Shown one piece after another: positions 35,811 through 48,620 of a DNA stretch of 64,000 bases. The number at the start of each line of letters is the position of its first letter. The stretch's first letter is position 1. Origin of the DNA: Azolla caroliniana (Eukaryota; Polypodiophyta). Under the pieces are notes generated by a model. It had not been told where the DNA came from. It saw nothing but the letters and a program-made list of their open reading frames with translations, and made no database searches. The stretch lies in NCBI GenBank assembly GCA_043228905.1, contig JBHGNT010000004.1, forward strand, positions 20,770,001 through 20,834,000, given 5' to 3'. Position numbers and translations under genes: made by a program.

Positions 35811-38699
35811 TATAAATGATAATAAAATCTATTTACCTATACGTCATCTCTCACATACATGATACGCATAAACTAATTTATCTCCACTACATATATACTT
35901 GATCCTCAAGAAAATGATATATTAATTCTTTACAATTACATGCATAATGGAGAATGAATTGTTGTCTTTGTACATTAGTAAGAACTTGTGAAGCATAGTA
36001 GATTTGTAATTGTGTGAAAGTTTGTTATAATGATTGTGTGTTGTATATAATGGGGAACTGAGGGATTGTATTTGCTCCAAGCATTCGATGATGTTTTTAT
36101 ATTATTTCTGGATTTTAAAAATATAGTATGCAACTATCATGATGTGTTATAACTTGGTGTTATATAACCAAACCATCGACAATTGTAAAGGCAACATTAA
36201 TTATAGTACAAAAGTGAATATACGCTTCCATATCTTTAAAGTGCCATTACAATAAATTAGAGCTCCGCTTCCGCACTTTCACATCTTTGATATGCAATTC
36301 TAATAAATTGTCCACAATTTGGATCACATGTGAGTACCACATATGCATGATTCAATACCTTTTCCAAGGCAATTATACAGCATGACCACACAAGTTGTCC
36401 TATTCTAGATTATGAAATCAAGAAATCTTAACAACATGATCACATCACATTGATGGAATGATATAAAACAAAATAGTATGTTAATTAGTTGCTAGAAAAT
36501 TGGGCATATGGCCTCATGCATAAAGTATCAAGGCTAAACACCACAACATTAACCTAAAGAAAAAAGGAAAGCTGACGACATTGGGTTGACCCCATTAAAG
36601 TTGAATTTAAAGTGAGTTTCATCATTTTTTTGCGTGGGAGGATCATTTTTTATGACAGATCATGATCATGATACATCTCGGGAACGAAATGAAATAAGAT
36701 GGCTGCAACAAATGGTGTTTGACCACGTGTAATACGACTATGTTTGCACAAGAGTGAGACCTTGTGGACACTTATGAGGAAACCATGACTGAGTTCCATC
36801 AACAATGAGCCCCCAAAATACTAGAATTCTTGGCAATGGAGTAGCTCAAGTTTGATCCCGATCACAACATCAACCTAACTCTGGCATTGAAGGACTAATA
36901 AACTACAAGTTATTATGGAAACCTTTAGGCAAGAATGTTGGATACCATGTATAGAACTTTATTTGTTCTTGGCAGATTATGAAGCTAGGATCCAACAAGG
37001 AAAGGGGGTTGTGAATGGAAGTAGGGTTTAGGGAGGACAACACATAGGCATATTATTTAGGACTGAAGCTAAGGAGAATAATAATAAGAAGGAAACGGGG
37101 AAGAAAGTAAGAGAATAAGAATGGAAGAGTGCAACATACCAATGGTAGCTTGACGATAGGTCAACATTCTTGTAATATGCGTTTATAACTGTAAAGAATC
37201 GGGTATGATTCTTGTGTAGCGAAAGATATGTGTTCTATGTGTATGTGTGAGAGGAATTAGAGGAGAGAAGAGAGAACACAAGATAGATAGAAAAAGGAAT
37301 ACTCAAGAAGAAGGTGTATATTCACAAGTAGAATAGGAAATACAAAATGTAGCATTACAAGGAGTCACAACCGACTTAGTATGAAGTATGAGGAGGGTGC
37401 TTTATATAGAGTCACCCTCTCTCTTCATTAACTTTACAACAACCACTCTCTCTCTTTGGGAATGTGAAGACTCATAGTCATGGGGAATATGTAACTCATT
37501 AGTTATGTGTCATAGAATATGATTCTATGACACATAGTTAATGTGTAGAGAGTAGCGGCGTGACTCTTGACCTTTGAGTAATCATGGATTCTCAAAAGGT
37601 GTGTTCACACGTTGCACTATGTTGAGCTTGATTCTCAACAATAACTAATGGAAGGATATTTTCCAGGTTAAAAAAAGTAAGAGAGTAAGAAGAAGAAATG
37701 GAAGAAACTGTAAACTTGTACCATGAACAACAGGTCTAAAATTATATGAATGCATCAAAGACTAATGTCGTAACGAAATGGTTTGATAATGAAATTAACT
37801 TTCGCATATATAATAATTTTGAATTCATGCATGGATAACACCTTCGTTGTTAGGCATGTTGCATGGTTATCATGTGTCACTGAGATGCCACAATAATGTT
37901 AATATGCCATAATGTTACATTGATGCGAGTATGTATAGAACTACATATCAAACCTCAATGAATATGATATCTTCCCAAAACACATTGTTGAACCTCAAAC
38001 AATAACAAACTTGAAGTTTCCAACAACAAGAATGGTAGAGAAACCTACATTTTAACATTTGGATATGTCATTGTGAATCGTGTTTTCCCGAAGGGACCAA
38101 CACGACTCACACCATGGATTGTTACTATCCTAGGGGTGACTACCTAGTCTCGAGGGGTTACCTTCCTCTAGGTGGTAAAATTGAGGGATTGGAGGATGAG
38201 TCTCCCCAACGAAGAAAACCATGACATGCATCAATACAAAAAAGTTTACCTTTCCACTCCATGGAAATGCAAAAGTCTTGAAGCCTTCTTAAGTTAATAT
38301 AAATTAACACACAATTAATCACTACACTAAGTAAAATATATGGTTCTCTTATTGAAATAATAATTAATAAATAAGATGCATAAGAATTTTCTTGATCACT
38401 TATATAATTATTTAGCAAAAAACATATATATCTCGATTTATTAGCGTGAAAAATCTACATAGAGGAAAGTGACTTGTAACGGATGCAAAGGGGAGATAAT
38501 GAGAGCCAAAAGCTAGGCTCCAAAAGGCCCCTTTTACATGAGAGCTCTTGCCCTTTTATGCATGTTGGAAACCCTAAAGCGTCCCTTTCAACATTACAAG
38601 CTCATTGACCATTAATAATTCCTACCTATTTCATCTAATATGTAAGGTATGTGGAAAATTATTTTTAGTAGTCAATGAGATATATTATGTGGAGTCAAA
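35811..38699. other. Intergenic, AT-rich, transposon-derived
   Basis: No gene. Includes a candidate solo LTR at 37215-37640. The segment 36580-37170 may be decayed retrotransposon interior, but no domain is readable. Stop codons are dense in all frames. Confidence 0.45.
37215..37640 (-). repeat. Candidate solo LTR, 426 bp
   Basis: Read on the minus strand it begins TGTTGAGAATCAAGC and ends in CTACA, the TG...CA form of LTR ends. A TATATAAAGC box lies in the middle, followed about 25-30 bp on by likely transcript start sequence and a T-rich, CT-rich leader. No primer-binding site or polypurine tract is adjacent, and I found no clear 5-bp target duplication, so this is a candidate only. Confidence 0.45.
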
Positions 38700-41600
38700 C
38701 ATAATGATCATGCTAAGTATGGGTCTTCTCTTCAACATAACCAATATCATGTCTATTGTGCAATAGATAATGAAAGACTTTATTTAGGTGTAATTCTTAT
38801 TGTGAAGGATAGATTGCAACCGGTGGTGGTTCAAAGATATATAAATGGTCAATTCTTAGTGGTTGAGATTAATTATGAAAGGGGAAAGGATTTGGGTAAT
38901 AAACCTTTATGCACCAAACATTATCATGCAACTTATGGAACTTTGGAGATGTTTACATCAAGTTTTACACCAGGAAATACCAAGGTTATTGATTTTAATG
39001 TGTTTTGATGTGGTCCAATCTACTTCGATGCATAGTTTGATAGATGCCTCCAAACAACATGTTTGAGATTTGTTGACGATGGAGGTCTTAAGGTATGATG
39101 CATGGACTTGAATCAATGGAACTAATGTTGGTTATATGTTTCAATGTACATAGTAAAGATAAACTTGGAGTAGATTGGATCACATATATATATTATGCAT
39201 GACATATTTTTTAAAGTTTTTAACTATGCAAGTGTATAAAGTGATTTAATCATTTGATCAATTATTCTTTTCATGAACATGATAAGTTTCCACATTTTAT
39301 GGGACAACTGATGCTGGAGTTTATGAGATAAGTCAATGTCCATGATGTTTCATCATGGGATATTTGTCTTTCTAATATTCAATGCATTTCCTCGTATTAT
39401 GGGATTTATCAAGCATCCATCCACAAATAAAATGCGACATTAATCCAAACAATTTCTAGACCAATGTAATGTATTGTTGGATGCAATTCCATATGCATTG
39501 TTTGATATTCGAGTTACATTCTTTGAAGTTTTACAATATCTAGAGGTTTGTAGTTATCAACAATCCCATGTGATGTACATGAAACATGAATTACGTTGTC
39601 ACAATTGTCAATAAAATAGAAAAACTCACGGGTTGCATGCATCCCATGCTAGAATGAATGTGGTATGCCTAGAGATTGATGGAACTTCAAATACAAACCG
39701 TCAAGTAATTATTGATAATTGTGTTAAACATTTCCACAACTCTTTTCGATCAAGAATATTTCCTAAATGATGACACGAGGCAATCATGATTAAAGCTATT
39801 TGAATTAGTCAGGGGTATTGGTGGGCAACATGTCATGATTGAATTGGACGAGGATATAAAGGAAGAGGAGGTGGAGTGTGCATTGTCACATCTTTCGGAT
39901 GTGGGTTGGGATGGGACTACAAATGATATTTTTAAAGTTTTTTGTGAAACAACTCAAATGCCTTCTCATAATGTTGTTCCACTAAGTGTGGAGTTCTAAT
40001 AAGATGCTTGATTCATGGAAAGTTAGCATTGTTAAACTTGTTACACTGAAAATTGTAATAAGATGCTTGTCTCCTTTGCCCAATGGTGATTGATATCATT
40101 AATGGGACAAAAGTAGTAGTAAATTGACTTCAAAAGGTGTCACCTCAATGGTCAATCCTATGCAATATGGTTTTGTTATGGGAAGGGACATCCTTCATAA
40201 TATTTTGAATGTGCAAATGACAATAAATTGTGAAAAGGAATAAAAAAACAAATTGTAACGATGCAACTAGATATCGAGAAGGTTTATGACAATGTAAGTT
40301 GGTCTTTTATTGCCCAACTTATGTCTCATATGGGTTTTGGTGAAAGGATGTCTCAACTCTCTTTGATGTTGAGGTTAGGTGCAACGTCACATGTTATGTT
40401 AATTGTTGGAGTTACTGAGGTGATAATGTTGACAAGGTCGCTAAGAGAACGATGCCCATTGAGTCCATAATTTTTTTCTCAATACCGCATAACCAATTCT
40501 AGTTAATATGTATGAGTTGGCAACGCGTGGGAAATAGTTGGTCTAGCTCTACCGTTGGGGGAACAATTCATAATGCAAGCATTGACACATGATTCGTTTT
40601 TGTTTCTCAAAGTTGTACATGATAATATAGCTAAAGCCGCAGAGGTGTTAAAATTGTTTCCATTGACATCAAAATTACATATTGACGTGCAAAAGTTAGT
40701 GCTTATTAGATGCACTAAGAGTGATTTGGTTGCACTTGGATGGTGTAATCAAATATTAGATCAAGGGAATGTGTGCCAATACTTAGGTTACCATACTAGT
40801 GTTGATATTTCACCATCTCAATGTTTGAAAGTTTACGTATTAGAAGTCTCAAATTTGGTCGCTCGGTACTCATCTCAAAGTGGTACAAGCACTAATGATT
40901 CCGAATTTTCTTTTGTCATTATTACGATGACAAAGAAATTACTTGATCATTTGGCTCATTCACTAAAATATAGATTGTGGAAGAAAGAGTCAAAACTTAG
41001 TATGATCTATGTTTCATGGAGCAATACATGTACCCTAAAATGTCGAGGGGGAGCGACCTCACTAAATTTAGAAAATCATATGGTGGCTCGAAGATTTAAC
41101 CTCTTAAAAGGTATGTGAATAGACACTCAACCTTGGGTAGGAATAATTTGTCATTTTATGGAGACAATAGGTATATACCATGGGAAAATCCGAATTACAT
41201 CTTTATGGTAGCATGTTGTTAATAATGCTTGAGCATTTAAATGTTTAGAATCTATTATGCTTCAACAATTATTGCTTCCTTGGCAACGATGTTTGAATTT
41301 GTTTAACTGATCGAGGCACCTTGAGTATAGAAAAGATAGTAATTATTTGGCAGTAGAGGTATTGATAACCTCAAGGATATATTACGTTGGGGTGGAAAAG
41401 AAAGTGTCAACTCATAATTCAATCAAATGGCAAGGCTTGGCTTGGTAATCGTGGAATATATTGTCTTAGAGTCATGTAAGAAAATGATGGTGTTTCGAAT
41501 AATCCAAAGTAAGTTTCGCATACCACATGGATATGGGCATTGGCAACAATGTTCGTATAGCCTAGTCTAGATTTCCCAAATCCATAGTTGGTGGTTGATG

Positions 41601-41992
41601 AATCATGAAAAGATTGATCATTTAGTAGTGAAAAATAGGTACTTGTGGTGCACATGAATGATGTATACCATAAGTTAGTTGAAGGTAGAGCTTGGTTCGT
41701 GAATAAGGTTTTGGATATATGGCACAAAACCCGATGTGTAAAGTGGCAGTGCCAAGTTTTAAATGCAAGATGACATTCTCATATTCTATTTCAGTGCAAC
41801 TGTGTTTCTTTGGCATTTCGATGGTTGACGGGTTGCCTTTGGCAATGGATTTACAACGAAGACATATTTCGAACGGGACACATTTTTTTCTATAAAATGT
41901 TTGAGGAGGATGACAAAGGTTCATTATGTGCCTGATTGCGAAGGCAATTTGGGTTGTTATATCACAAACTTCGGGTGTCATTAACATTTACT
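38700..41992 (+). mobile_element. LINE family B, 5' part (interrupted by LINE A)
   Basis: Plus-strand fragments in LINE order, with many stops and shifts. They are an endonuclease piece (LQPVVVQRYINGQFLVVEIN, then IWVINLYAPN near 38900), a linker, reverse transcriptase pieces (DIEKVYDNVSWSFI near 40270; HDSFLFL in place of the active-site box near 40590; NQILDQGNVCQYLGYHTS near 40750-40800), and a zf-RVT-like region near 41700-41985. The order and sequence parallel the minus-strand copy at 60600-64000. It stops abruptly at 41992, where LINE A begins, and resumes at 49561. The 5' boundary near 38700 is approximate. Confidence 0.8.
40130..40830 (+). pseudogene. LINE B reverse transcriptase domain, degenerate
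   Basis: Two open segments (40261-40470 and 40555-41118) carry IEKVYDNVSWSFI, LMSHMGFGERM, SLRERCPLSP (usual form RQGCPLSP) and LKLFPLTSKLHIDVQKLVLI. The catalytic Asp pair is damaged (HDSFLFL here, DDSFLFL in the copy at 62.8 kb). The enzyme would be inactive. Confidence 0.78.
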
Positions 41993-42099
41993 CTTTTTTT
42001 TTTTCATAAAAATTTTCCTCCATTAGTATTAAGATTAAAGTAGCCAAAGGCAAGATACAAAATAATCCAACATTACAATGATTAATGTGTAGCCAATCT

Positions 42100-42300
42100 T
42101 TCTAGATAAAGATAAAGGCAAGATACAAGATAATATCGGTGAACTTCTCCCTAAGTAATATTGTTGCCCTACCAACGTCCATATCACCAAGTAATGTTGA
42201 TGCCATGCCAAAGCCCCTAACATCAATTCCATCGTATTCAACATGTAATGATATCTCTTCTTTCACAATGATTCCTTGATCGCTGCTACATGTAAGATTT
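42100..42300 (-). other. Coding-looking stretch in the LINE A tail, origin unknown
   Basis: Between the tandem repeats and the A tail the minus strand has an open run of about 55 codons that includes KEEISLHVEYDGIDVRGFG and DMDVGRATILLREKF, followed by a stop. I cannot place it in a family. It occupies the same position that the rhamnogalacturonan-lyase-like piece occupies in the copy at 33661-35446. It could be chance. Confidence 0.3.
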
Positions 42301-42359
42301 CATCATATCCAAATGATCCAGATGAGGCTACCATATGAAAATACTGGTTCTCCACTCAA

Positions 42360-43823
42360 TCCACTCCCCTCAGACCCTCATGAAAATTTGCTTCTGCCTC
42401 CGCCACCATCTTCTCTCATCGTTGTATAAACTAAAAACAAATAAATGTGCTTCAAAATATTTCCACATCAGCCATCTCTCCATTTTCCATGAAATTCCTG
42501 TATAGACAACAAAGAAAAAATGAGTTGTCCTCATCCACTCATGACATTTTGCTTCAACCCTCGACAACATCCTCACTCATCCTTTCAAAAATAAATCAGC
42601 TTCCTTTCCACAACATCCATCTTGCCAATTATTGCTTGAGTCGTGAATCTCTCTATTTTCAGCAATTTCCCATCTTCTCTCATCGTTGTATAAACTAAAA
42701 ACAAATAAATGTGCTTCAAAATATTTCCACATCAGCCATCTCTCCATTTTCCATGAAATTCCTGTATAGACAACAAAGAAAAAATGAGTTGTCCTCATCC
42801 ACTCATGACATTTTGCTTTAACCCTCGACAACATCCTCACTCATCCTTTCAAAAATAAATCAGCTTCCTTTTCCACAACATCCATCTTGCAAGTTATTGC
42901 CCGAGTTGCGAATCTCTCTATTTTTAGCAATTTCTTGTACATACACAAAACATAATTAATCCACTCTCATCACCCTCATAAAACCTTGCTTCTACCTCCG
43001 CCACCATCTTCACTCATCATTTTGAAAACTGAAAGTAAATAAGACTGCTTCAAAAACTTCCACATCAACTATCTCTCCATTTTGCATCAAGATCCTGTTG
43101 TCATTCATCACACGAGTCATGTACCTACAAAAAATACAGAATGAAACCACTCTCCCGAAACCCTCATGAAACCTTGCTTCTACCTCCACCACCATCTTCA
43201 CTGATCCTTCCAAAATTAAATCAACTTCATTTTCCACTACAACCATCCTGCCATTCATCTCCCGAGTCCTGTACCTACAAAAACAAGAATGAATCCATTC
43301 TCCTCAAACCCTCATGAAACGTTGCTTTGGCCTCCACCACCATCTTCATTCATCCTTTCAAAATAAATCAGCTTCATTTTCCACTACAACCATCTTGCCA
43401 TTCATCACTCGAGTTTTGTACCTACAAAAAGAAGACCAGAATGAATCCACTCTCCTCAAACCCTCATGAAACCTTGCTTCTGCCTCCGCCACCATCTTCA
43501 CTCATCATTCTAAAAACTAAAAATAAATAAGTTTGCCTAAAAAAAAACTTCCACATCAAAACAACTCGCCATTTTGCATCAAAATCCTCTCCACTTTCAA
43601 CACTTTCTTGTATATATACACTCCTCAGACCATCATGAAAATTTGTATTTGCCTTCGACCCCGTCTTCATTCATCGTTCTAAAAGTTATAATACCTAAAT
43701 CTGCTTCAAAATAATTCCACAAGAACCCTCTCACCATTTTCACCAAGTTCCTGTATAGACAACAAATAAAATGAATGAACTGTCCTCATGAAATTTTGCT
43801 TCAACGCTCAACAACATCCTCAC
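42360..43823. repeat. Expanded tandem repeats following LINE A ORF2
   Basis: About nine or ten imperfect units. Each has a CTC.AA.CCCTCATGAAA-like word, CTTCTGCCTCCGCCACCATC or a close variant followed by TTCACTCATC, an AAATAAATCAGCTTC-like word, and CCATCTTGCCA. A higher-order copy is evident: 42407-42590 and 42672-42855 are nearly identical. The array begins immediately after the ORF2 stop, as in the copy at 34250-34700. Confidence 0.88.
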
Positions 43824-44340
43824 TCATCCTTGCCACGTTGTATACACTAAGAACGATGCTGGTGGCAGAAACAACCAACGAGGTGGAACGTAATTCCACT
43901 TTACATCATCACCTGCATCCAACAAAATAGGAATAGCTGCCCAGACTCTACAAATTCTTCTTCTTTTCCGGTTAGCTTTATTTCCATCACCCTTATAACT
44001 ATCATACTCACCTTTTACTGTATGTATCAGTAATTCCCAAAAGGTCTTAACTTGATCCACAACATGAATTTGTTCATCGTTGTATAGTTTGGAACATCTC
44101 GTTTTCCACAAAACCCATAGGGCCAAAGAGGAAACAATATGCCAAACATAACACCGTGAGAAGAACTTGATTCCCGATACGGAGTTGGAAATATAGAGTA
44201 CACCTGAAAACTTTTTACTTGTAAAGTCAATGAAGAATTATGATAATGATAAAAAGCCTTTTGCTAATCCAACGTTCCCCAAAATACTGCACCCCACGTG
44301 AAAATGGCTGACCTATACTTACGACCTAATAACCTCAATT
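43824..44340 (-). pseudogene. LINE A ORF2 C-terminal part, beyond the foreign insert
   Basis: The minus strand carries ALWVLWKTRCSKLYND, KGEYDSYKGDGNKANRKR and VKWNYVPPRWLFLPP to the stop, with one frameshift upstream near 44130. It is collinear with 34849-35340. Compared with that copy, about 31 bp are missing at the junction with the insert. Confidence 0.85.
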
Positions 44341-44420
44341 GGACCGTGAAGTCGAAACAAGGAGTGCGGACGGTAGGCAATCGATGGGTGCAATATGTAA
44401 GATGTAGAGTTATAGAGAAA

Positions 44421-44545
44421 AGGTTTAGGGTTTGAGTTTTGGTTTTGGTTTAGGGTTTTGGTTTGGGGTTAAGGTTAGGGTTTATGATTTAGGTTTAGGG
44501 TTTAAGAATTAGGGTTTAGTGTTTGTTTCGGGCTTAGGGTTTAGA
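44421..44545 (+). repeat. Degenerate interstitial telomere-type repeats (TTTAGGG)
   Basis: At least six TTAGGG cores, mostly as GGTTTAGGGTTT, lie within 125 bp among GGTTTTGG-type variants, all in one orientation. TTTAGGG is the standard land-plant telomere unit. Confidence 0.8.
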
Positions 44546-44669
44546 GGACAAAAGGGTTTACGATTAAGTGCAAGAGGGAATAAAGTGAAAAGAAACACCG
44601 AGAATAATTTGAGCACACCCAAATTATTTGACAAACTTGGTGTAAGTGAGGCATAATAAGAGATAGAGG

Positions 44670-44672
<3 letters not shown>

Positions 44673-44738
<66 letters not shown>
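44673..44738. repeat. (GA)n microsatellite, about 66 bp
   Basis: An uninterrupted GA run directly downstream of the telomere-like tract. Confidence 0.95.
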
Positions 44739-44745
<7 letters not shown>

Positions 44746-44893
44746 TTAATCTCTAACATTAAAACTAGAAACAAATTAAAACATAACCATAAGCTAAATA
44801 GTCTAGATAAGAGAGAGGGAGAGATTAAGAAGGAGACTAATTTTCATTAAGAAAAAAGAAAAATTACAATACGATGGGTAATGGTCATGAGCC

Positions 44894-47800
44894 ACATTCC
44901 CAAAAAACATGATGCAATGTCTCAACTGCAAACCCACACATAACACATGATATGTCAGGCATTGTTCCCCTCAATAAACCTCCTATTGGCAAGGCGTAAT
45001 GAATCATCAACCATCGAAAATGTAATACCTTATTCATACACTTAAGTGACCAAAATCGTTTCCAGAACTTCAACATATGCGAGGATGACATATTACCTTC
45101 CTCCCAATATTTTTTCCAGGCGCAGGTACTGATTCAATCTGATTCAAAAGAAAATTCCTTCCAAACGCCACAAAATATGTGAAGAATGGGAGGACCTTCG
45201 TTTGCGAAGTGTTGGATCTAGACAACTTCCAACCATAATCAGACGGATCCCAATGCAAATCAGCAATTGGCCTAGATTGTAAAACCCAAATATTAGATGA
45301 ATATTTAGCAATTAAGGGATTAGGATCTATAAAGATCTTTTTATCTAATCGAGCAATTACTCGCACTGGTAATTGATTTGCAGAAGACATAATTGGAGCC
45401 TCGTCCTCCACTACAAACAGTCTACCATTATCCAAAACTTCATAAAAATAAAGGAGCTGCCATTTTGACGGTATAAACAAGCTCCTATAAGTATATTAAG
45501 AGTCGAAAACATACCGTACCAATTTTGAAAATGGTCGAACTGCATAGTTGGCATTGTTACGTGAAATACCGTGGACACTTGAGAGAACATAATATTTGGC
45601 CCTCTTAAATTATACAACCTATTCCTCTGGTCCTGCGCTGAAGTCTCCGAAAACTTTCGCCACTCCGCAACCGTACAGGCGGGGCCACTATCCAATGCCG
45701 CCCAAGATAACCTAGGCCGTAAACCCAAAACACATGCAGCTTCATCAGTAAATAAAGGATTCCATAACAATGGTTGACGCATGAATTGAGAATGAGTTTT
45801 TGGTGGCAAGAAAACAAGTGCTTGACGAATACTTTCCCATACATGACTAATTCCATTAAAGAACCGTAAAGACCCAACAGATGACTTAGGTAAAGGAAAA
45901 TCCTATTTAAAGAACCATCTAAGACTATCCCTCCATTGACTACCTACCGATGGCTTAAACTTATGTAAATGAAGAATCCATAATTTTTCCATAATTCCTC
46001 TCCAGGCAATAAACTTCTAACATGTTTAGCTAGTAATGCCTTACTTTGCATTAAGGGATCAATCAAACCTAAACCTCCTTTTTGTTTAGAATGTATAAGA
46101 ACCGACCAAGCGACCTTTGCTACAGGAGTGTGTGAACTAGCATTCCCCCAAATAAAATTTCGTAATAGATGTTGAACTTTAAGCATTACTGACCTAGAAA
46201 ACAACCATGTAGATGCAATATACCAAATCGAGGACAAAAGCACCGAATTTGCAACAACTACACGTCCTGCTAAGGACAACTTTTCCTTATTCTAGTATAT
46301 TAACTTATTTCTTAATCTTAACAAAGTTGCTATCATATCTTCTACATTTAATCCCAAACCCACTCTACATCCTAGATACCTAATAGAATGACTTGTATGT
46401 ATCCATGTAAATCTTGAACTAAATACATTAATTGGCGGATCTCCCTCAGCCACCCAACAACCTGATGATTTATCCCAATTAATCAATGCACCCGATGCCA
46501 GTGAGAAGTCATCCACAACTTTTTGAACCTGCGATAAATTAACTTGTGAGGCTTGAACATAGAGAGTTGTATCATCAACAAACTCACTATCCAAGCCAAC
46601 ATCTGCAAATGGTAGTGCTAAACCTTTGATATTTACATTATGAGAATTTAAATGTACAGAAAACGCTTTAGAAACTAGTAGAAACAGAAAAGGAGCAAGT
46701 GGACATCCTTGTCTTACAGATGTTGAAATAGAGAAACTCCTACCAAGATCCCCTGCAAATAGAAGAGAACTGTGTGCATTACGATATAGTGCTGAAACTC
46801 CTCGGATCCATTTGTTTTGAAAACCCATCCTAAGCAAAGTACCCTCTATAAAATCCCAATCCACTCTATCATAAGCTTTCTCAAAATCAAGAAATAACAT
46901 TGCCAAATCTTGCTTATGTAATTCAGCGAAGGCAACCATTTCCCAAAAAAGAATAATATTATAAAAAATACTCTGTTCTTGCATAAAACCAGTTTGGGAA
47001 ACATGAATTAAGTCAGAAAGGTAAGGTTGTAGACGTCTAGCTATAGTTTTTGCTAATATCTTATAGATAACATTCAACAAAGTAATTGGTCTCCAATTTT
47101 GAAGCTCCTCTAACTGGCCACTTGATTTGGGAATCATATATATTAACCCCTCATTCCAATCTTGTGGCATATTTCCAAAATCTAAAATTTGTTGATAAGG
47201 TTTGGTCAGTCCCTCACCTATCAGATCCCAATACTTTATATACCATTGAACCCCCAACCCATCTAATCTAGGACAAACATCCTTTGCTAAGGTCTTTGTT
47301 GCTTTCAGAGTCTCTTGAGGGCTTAATGGTTTCAAAAGACAATATGAAAGTTGTATAGATACTCTACTTTGAATCCTTGACCATACAATATCCCGTTTAA
47401 ACAAATCATCTCTAGAAAAGGATCTAGCCTTCAACAAATTTTCATAATAATTCGACGCTATTTGATGTATCTGACTAGGATCAGTGGTATAAGAGCCATC
47501 ATGACATTTTAAACAGGAAATCCTAGCAGTCGGCTTATGATGATTATGCATTGCAAAGAACGGTTTATTCACTTTATCTCTTGACTTTGCCATTCAGAAA
47601 GTATATTACGATAAGTAAAATCAGCTGAAACCTTTTGTAATTCCAAAATATGATTCCCTACCTGTATCACTCTAGAGCTTATATAAGTCAGATATGGCCT
47701 TCTCTCTTGAAGATGTTGCAAGGACCGCAATCCCCTACGAAGTCTTCCTATTTTAGTAAAAGATGCATGAAATACTTGTTTAGCCTTATAGCGAAAGAAT

Positions 47801-48600
47801 TGTTGTATTTCAATAATATCCTTTTGAACACTAGATAAAGCAAAATCATAAGAATAATCATACTTATTCCATAGATTGTACAGATTAGAAGCCCAATCTT
47901 GGTTAAGAACCACATGATTCGGAATTCTAAATCTCGAAGTTTTAGACTGGTCTTGCAAGATTATAGCTAAACAAAGTGGTGCATGATCCGAGAAGGAGAA
48001 TGAAGGAAGGATTCCAATGAACCCTCCTTTATCCTATAAAAAATTATTAGCATAGAACTTGTCTAGCCTAGACAAATTGGTATTTGACTCTATTCTATTT
48101 GATCTTGAATAAGCCAAAGAATCTTGCATCTTTACAAAAGAAGACACTTGCCACCAGTCCATTAATCCCAAGGAAAAAATCAAATGTTCCCATTCATATA
48201 ATTCTGAACCAGAAATTGTATGCGGTATGCCTCCTAACCTATCACTCACATCCTCCAAAATATTGAAATCACCCACAATCGCCCAATGATCCACACTAGG
48301 TACTTGTGAAAGTATGTTTTTCCATAATATCGCTCAATCTCTTGCATAGTTCGGTGCATAAATATTCATGAGACCCCAGTTTTTCAATCCTATTTGAAAA
48401 ATTACATATTGGCCTCTACCACATGTCAATGCAAGAAGGAACCCAACCAAGTATCATTTAATGCAATGCAAAGTCCCACTTTCAAACAATTATCACCAAC
48501 TGCAGGCACCCAGAACTATCTCCACTTGCATGGCATCTCACTATCCATGTCAACATTTACAAGATCTACCTTAATCCCTTCATTTTGTTTAACATCATTC
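44894..48600 (-). pseudogene. LINE A ORF2: endonuclease, reverse transcriptase, zf-RVT (frameshifted)
   Basis: In coding order: an AP-endonuclease-like segment (a broken IYAPN-type piece near 48360, then DHWAIVGDFNILEDVSDRLGG at 48294-48230, and NLSRLDKFYAN). A linker frame follows (47958-47569). The reverse transcriptase frame is 47593-46292, 433 codons, with QNWRPITLLNVIYKILAKTI, FLDFEKAYDRVDWDFI, STSVRQGCPLAPFLFL and the active-site box FVDDTTLYV (both Asp present). Then come GLGLIDPLMQSKALLAKHV (46279-45944), shifted frames at 45877-45070, and the zf-RVT start VMCGFAVETLHHVFWEC at 44990-44895. At least four frame changes are needed, so no full ORF2 protein could be made. Confidence 0.88.
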
Positions 48601-48620
48601 ACAACTAAGGACATATCAAT

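Larger units (their letters stand above)
44341..44893. other. Foreign filler segment interrupting LINE A ORF2
   Basis: About 550 bp not present in the copy at 33661-35446, where the flanking codons are continuous (HHVFWEC followed by VVAKKFWFRILRLLGRKY). It contains a telomere-like tract, a long (GA)n run, and at 44825-44870 an A/T-rich piece (TTTTCATTAAGAAAAAAG) resembling a LINE tail. That piece makes a composite origin likely. Confidence 0.75.

Noticed and set aside
41419-41987. Two minus-strand frames of over 100 codons
   Set aside because: They are antisense shadows of the plus-strand LINE B C-terminal region, which has the recognisable order.
42370-43670. Repeated minus-strand frames of 60-90 codons as a protein family
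   Set aside because: They arise from the tandem repeats after LINE ORF2, have different frames in different units and contain no recognisable domain.
34240-43830. CRISPR-like or other short regularly spaced array in the repeat blocks
   Set aside because: Unit length is about 150 bp, whole units are repeated without unique spacers, and this is a plant nuclear genome.
44541-44774. Minus-strand frame with poly-Ser-Leu
   Set aside because: Translation of the GA microsatellite.
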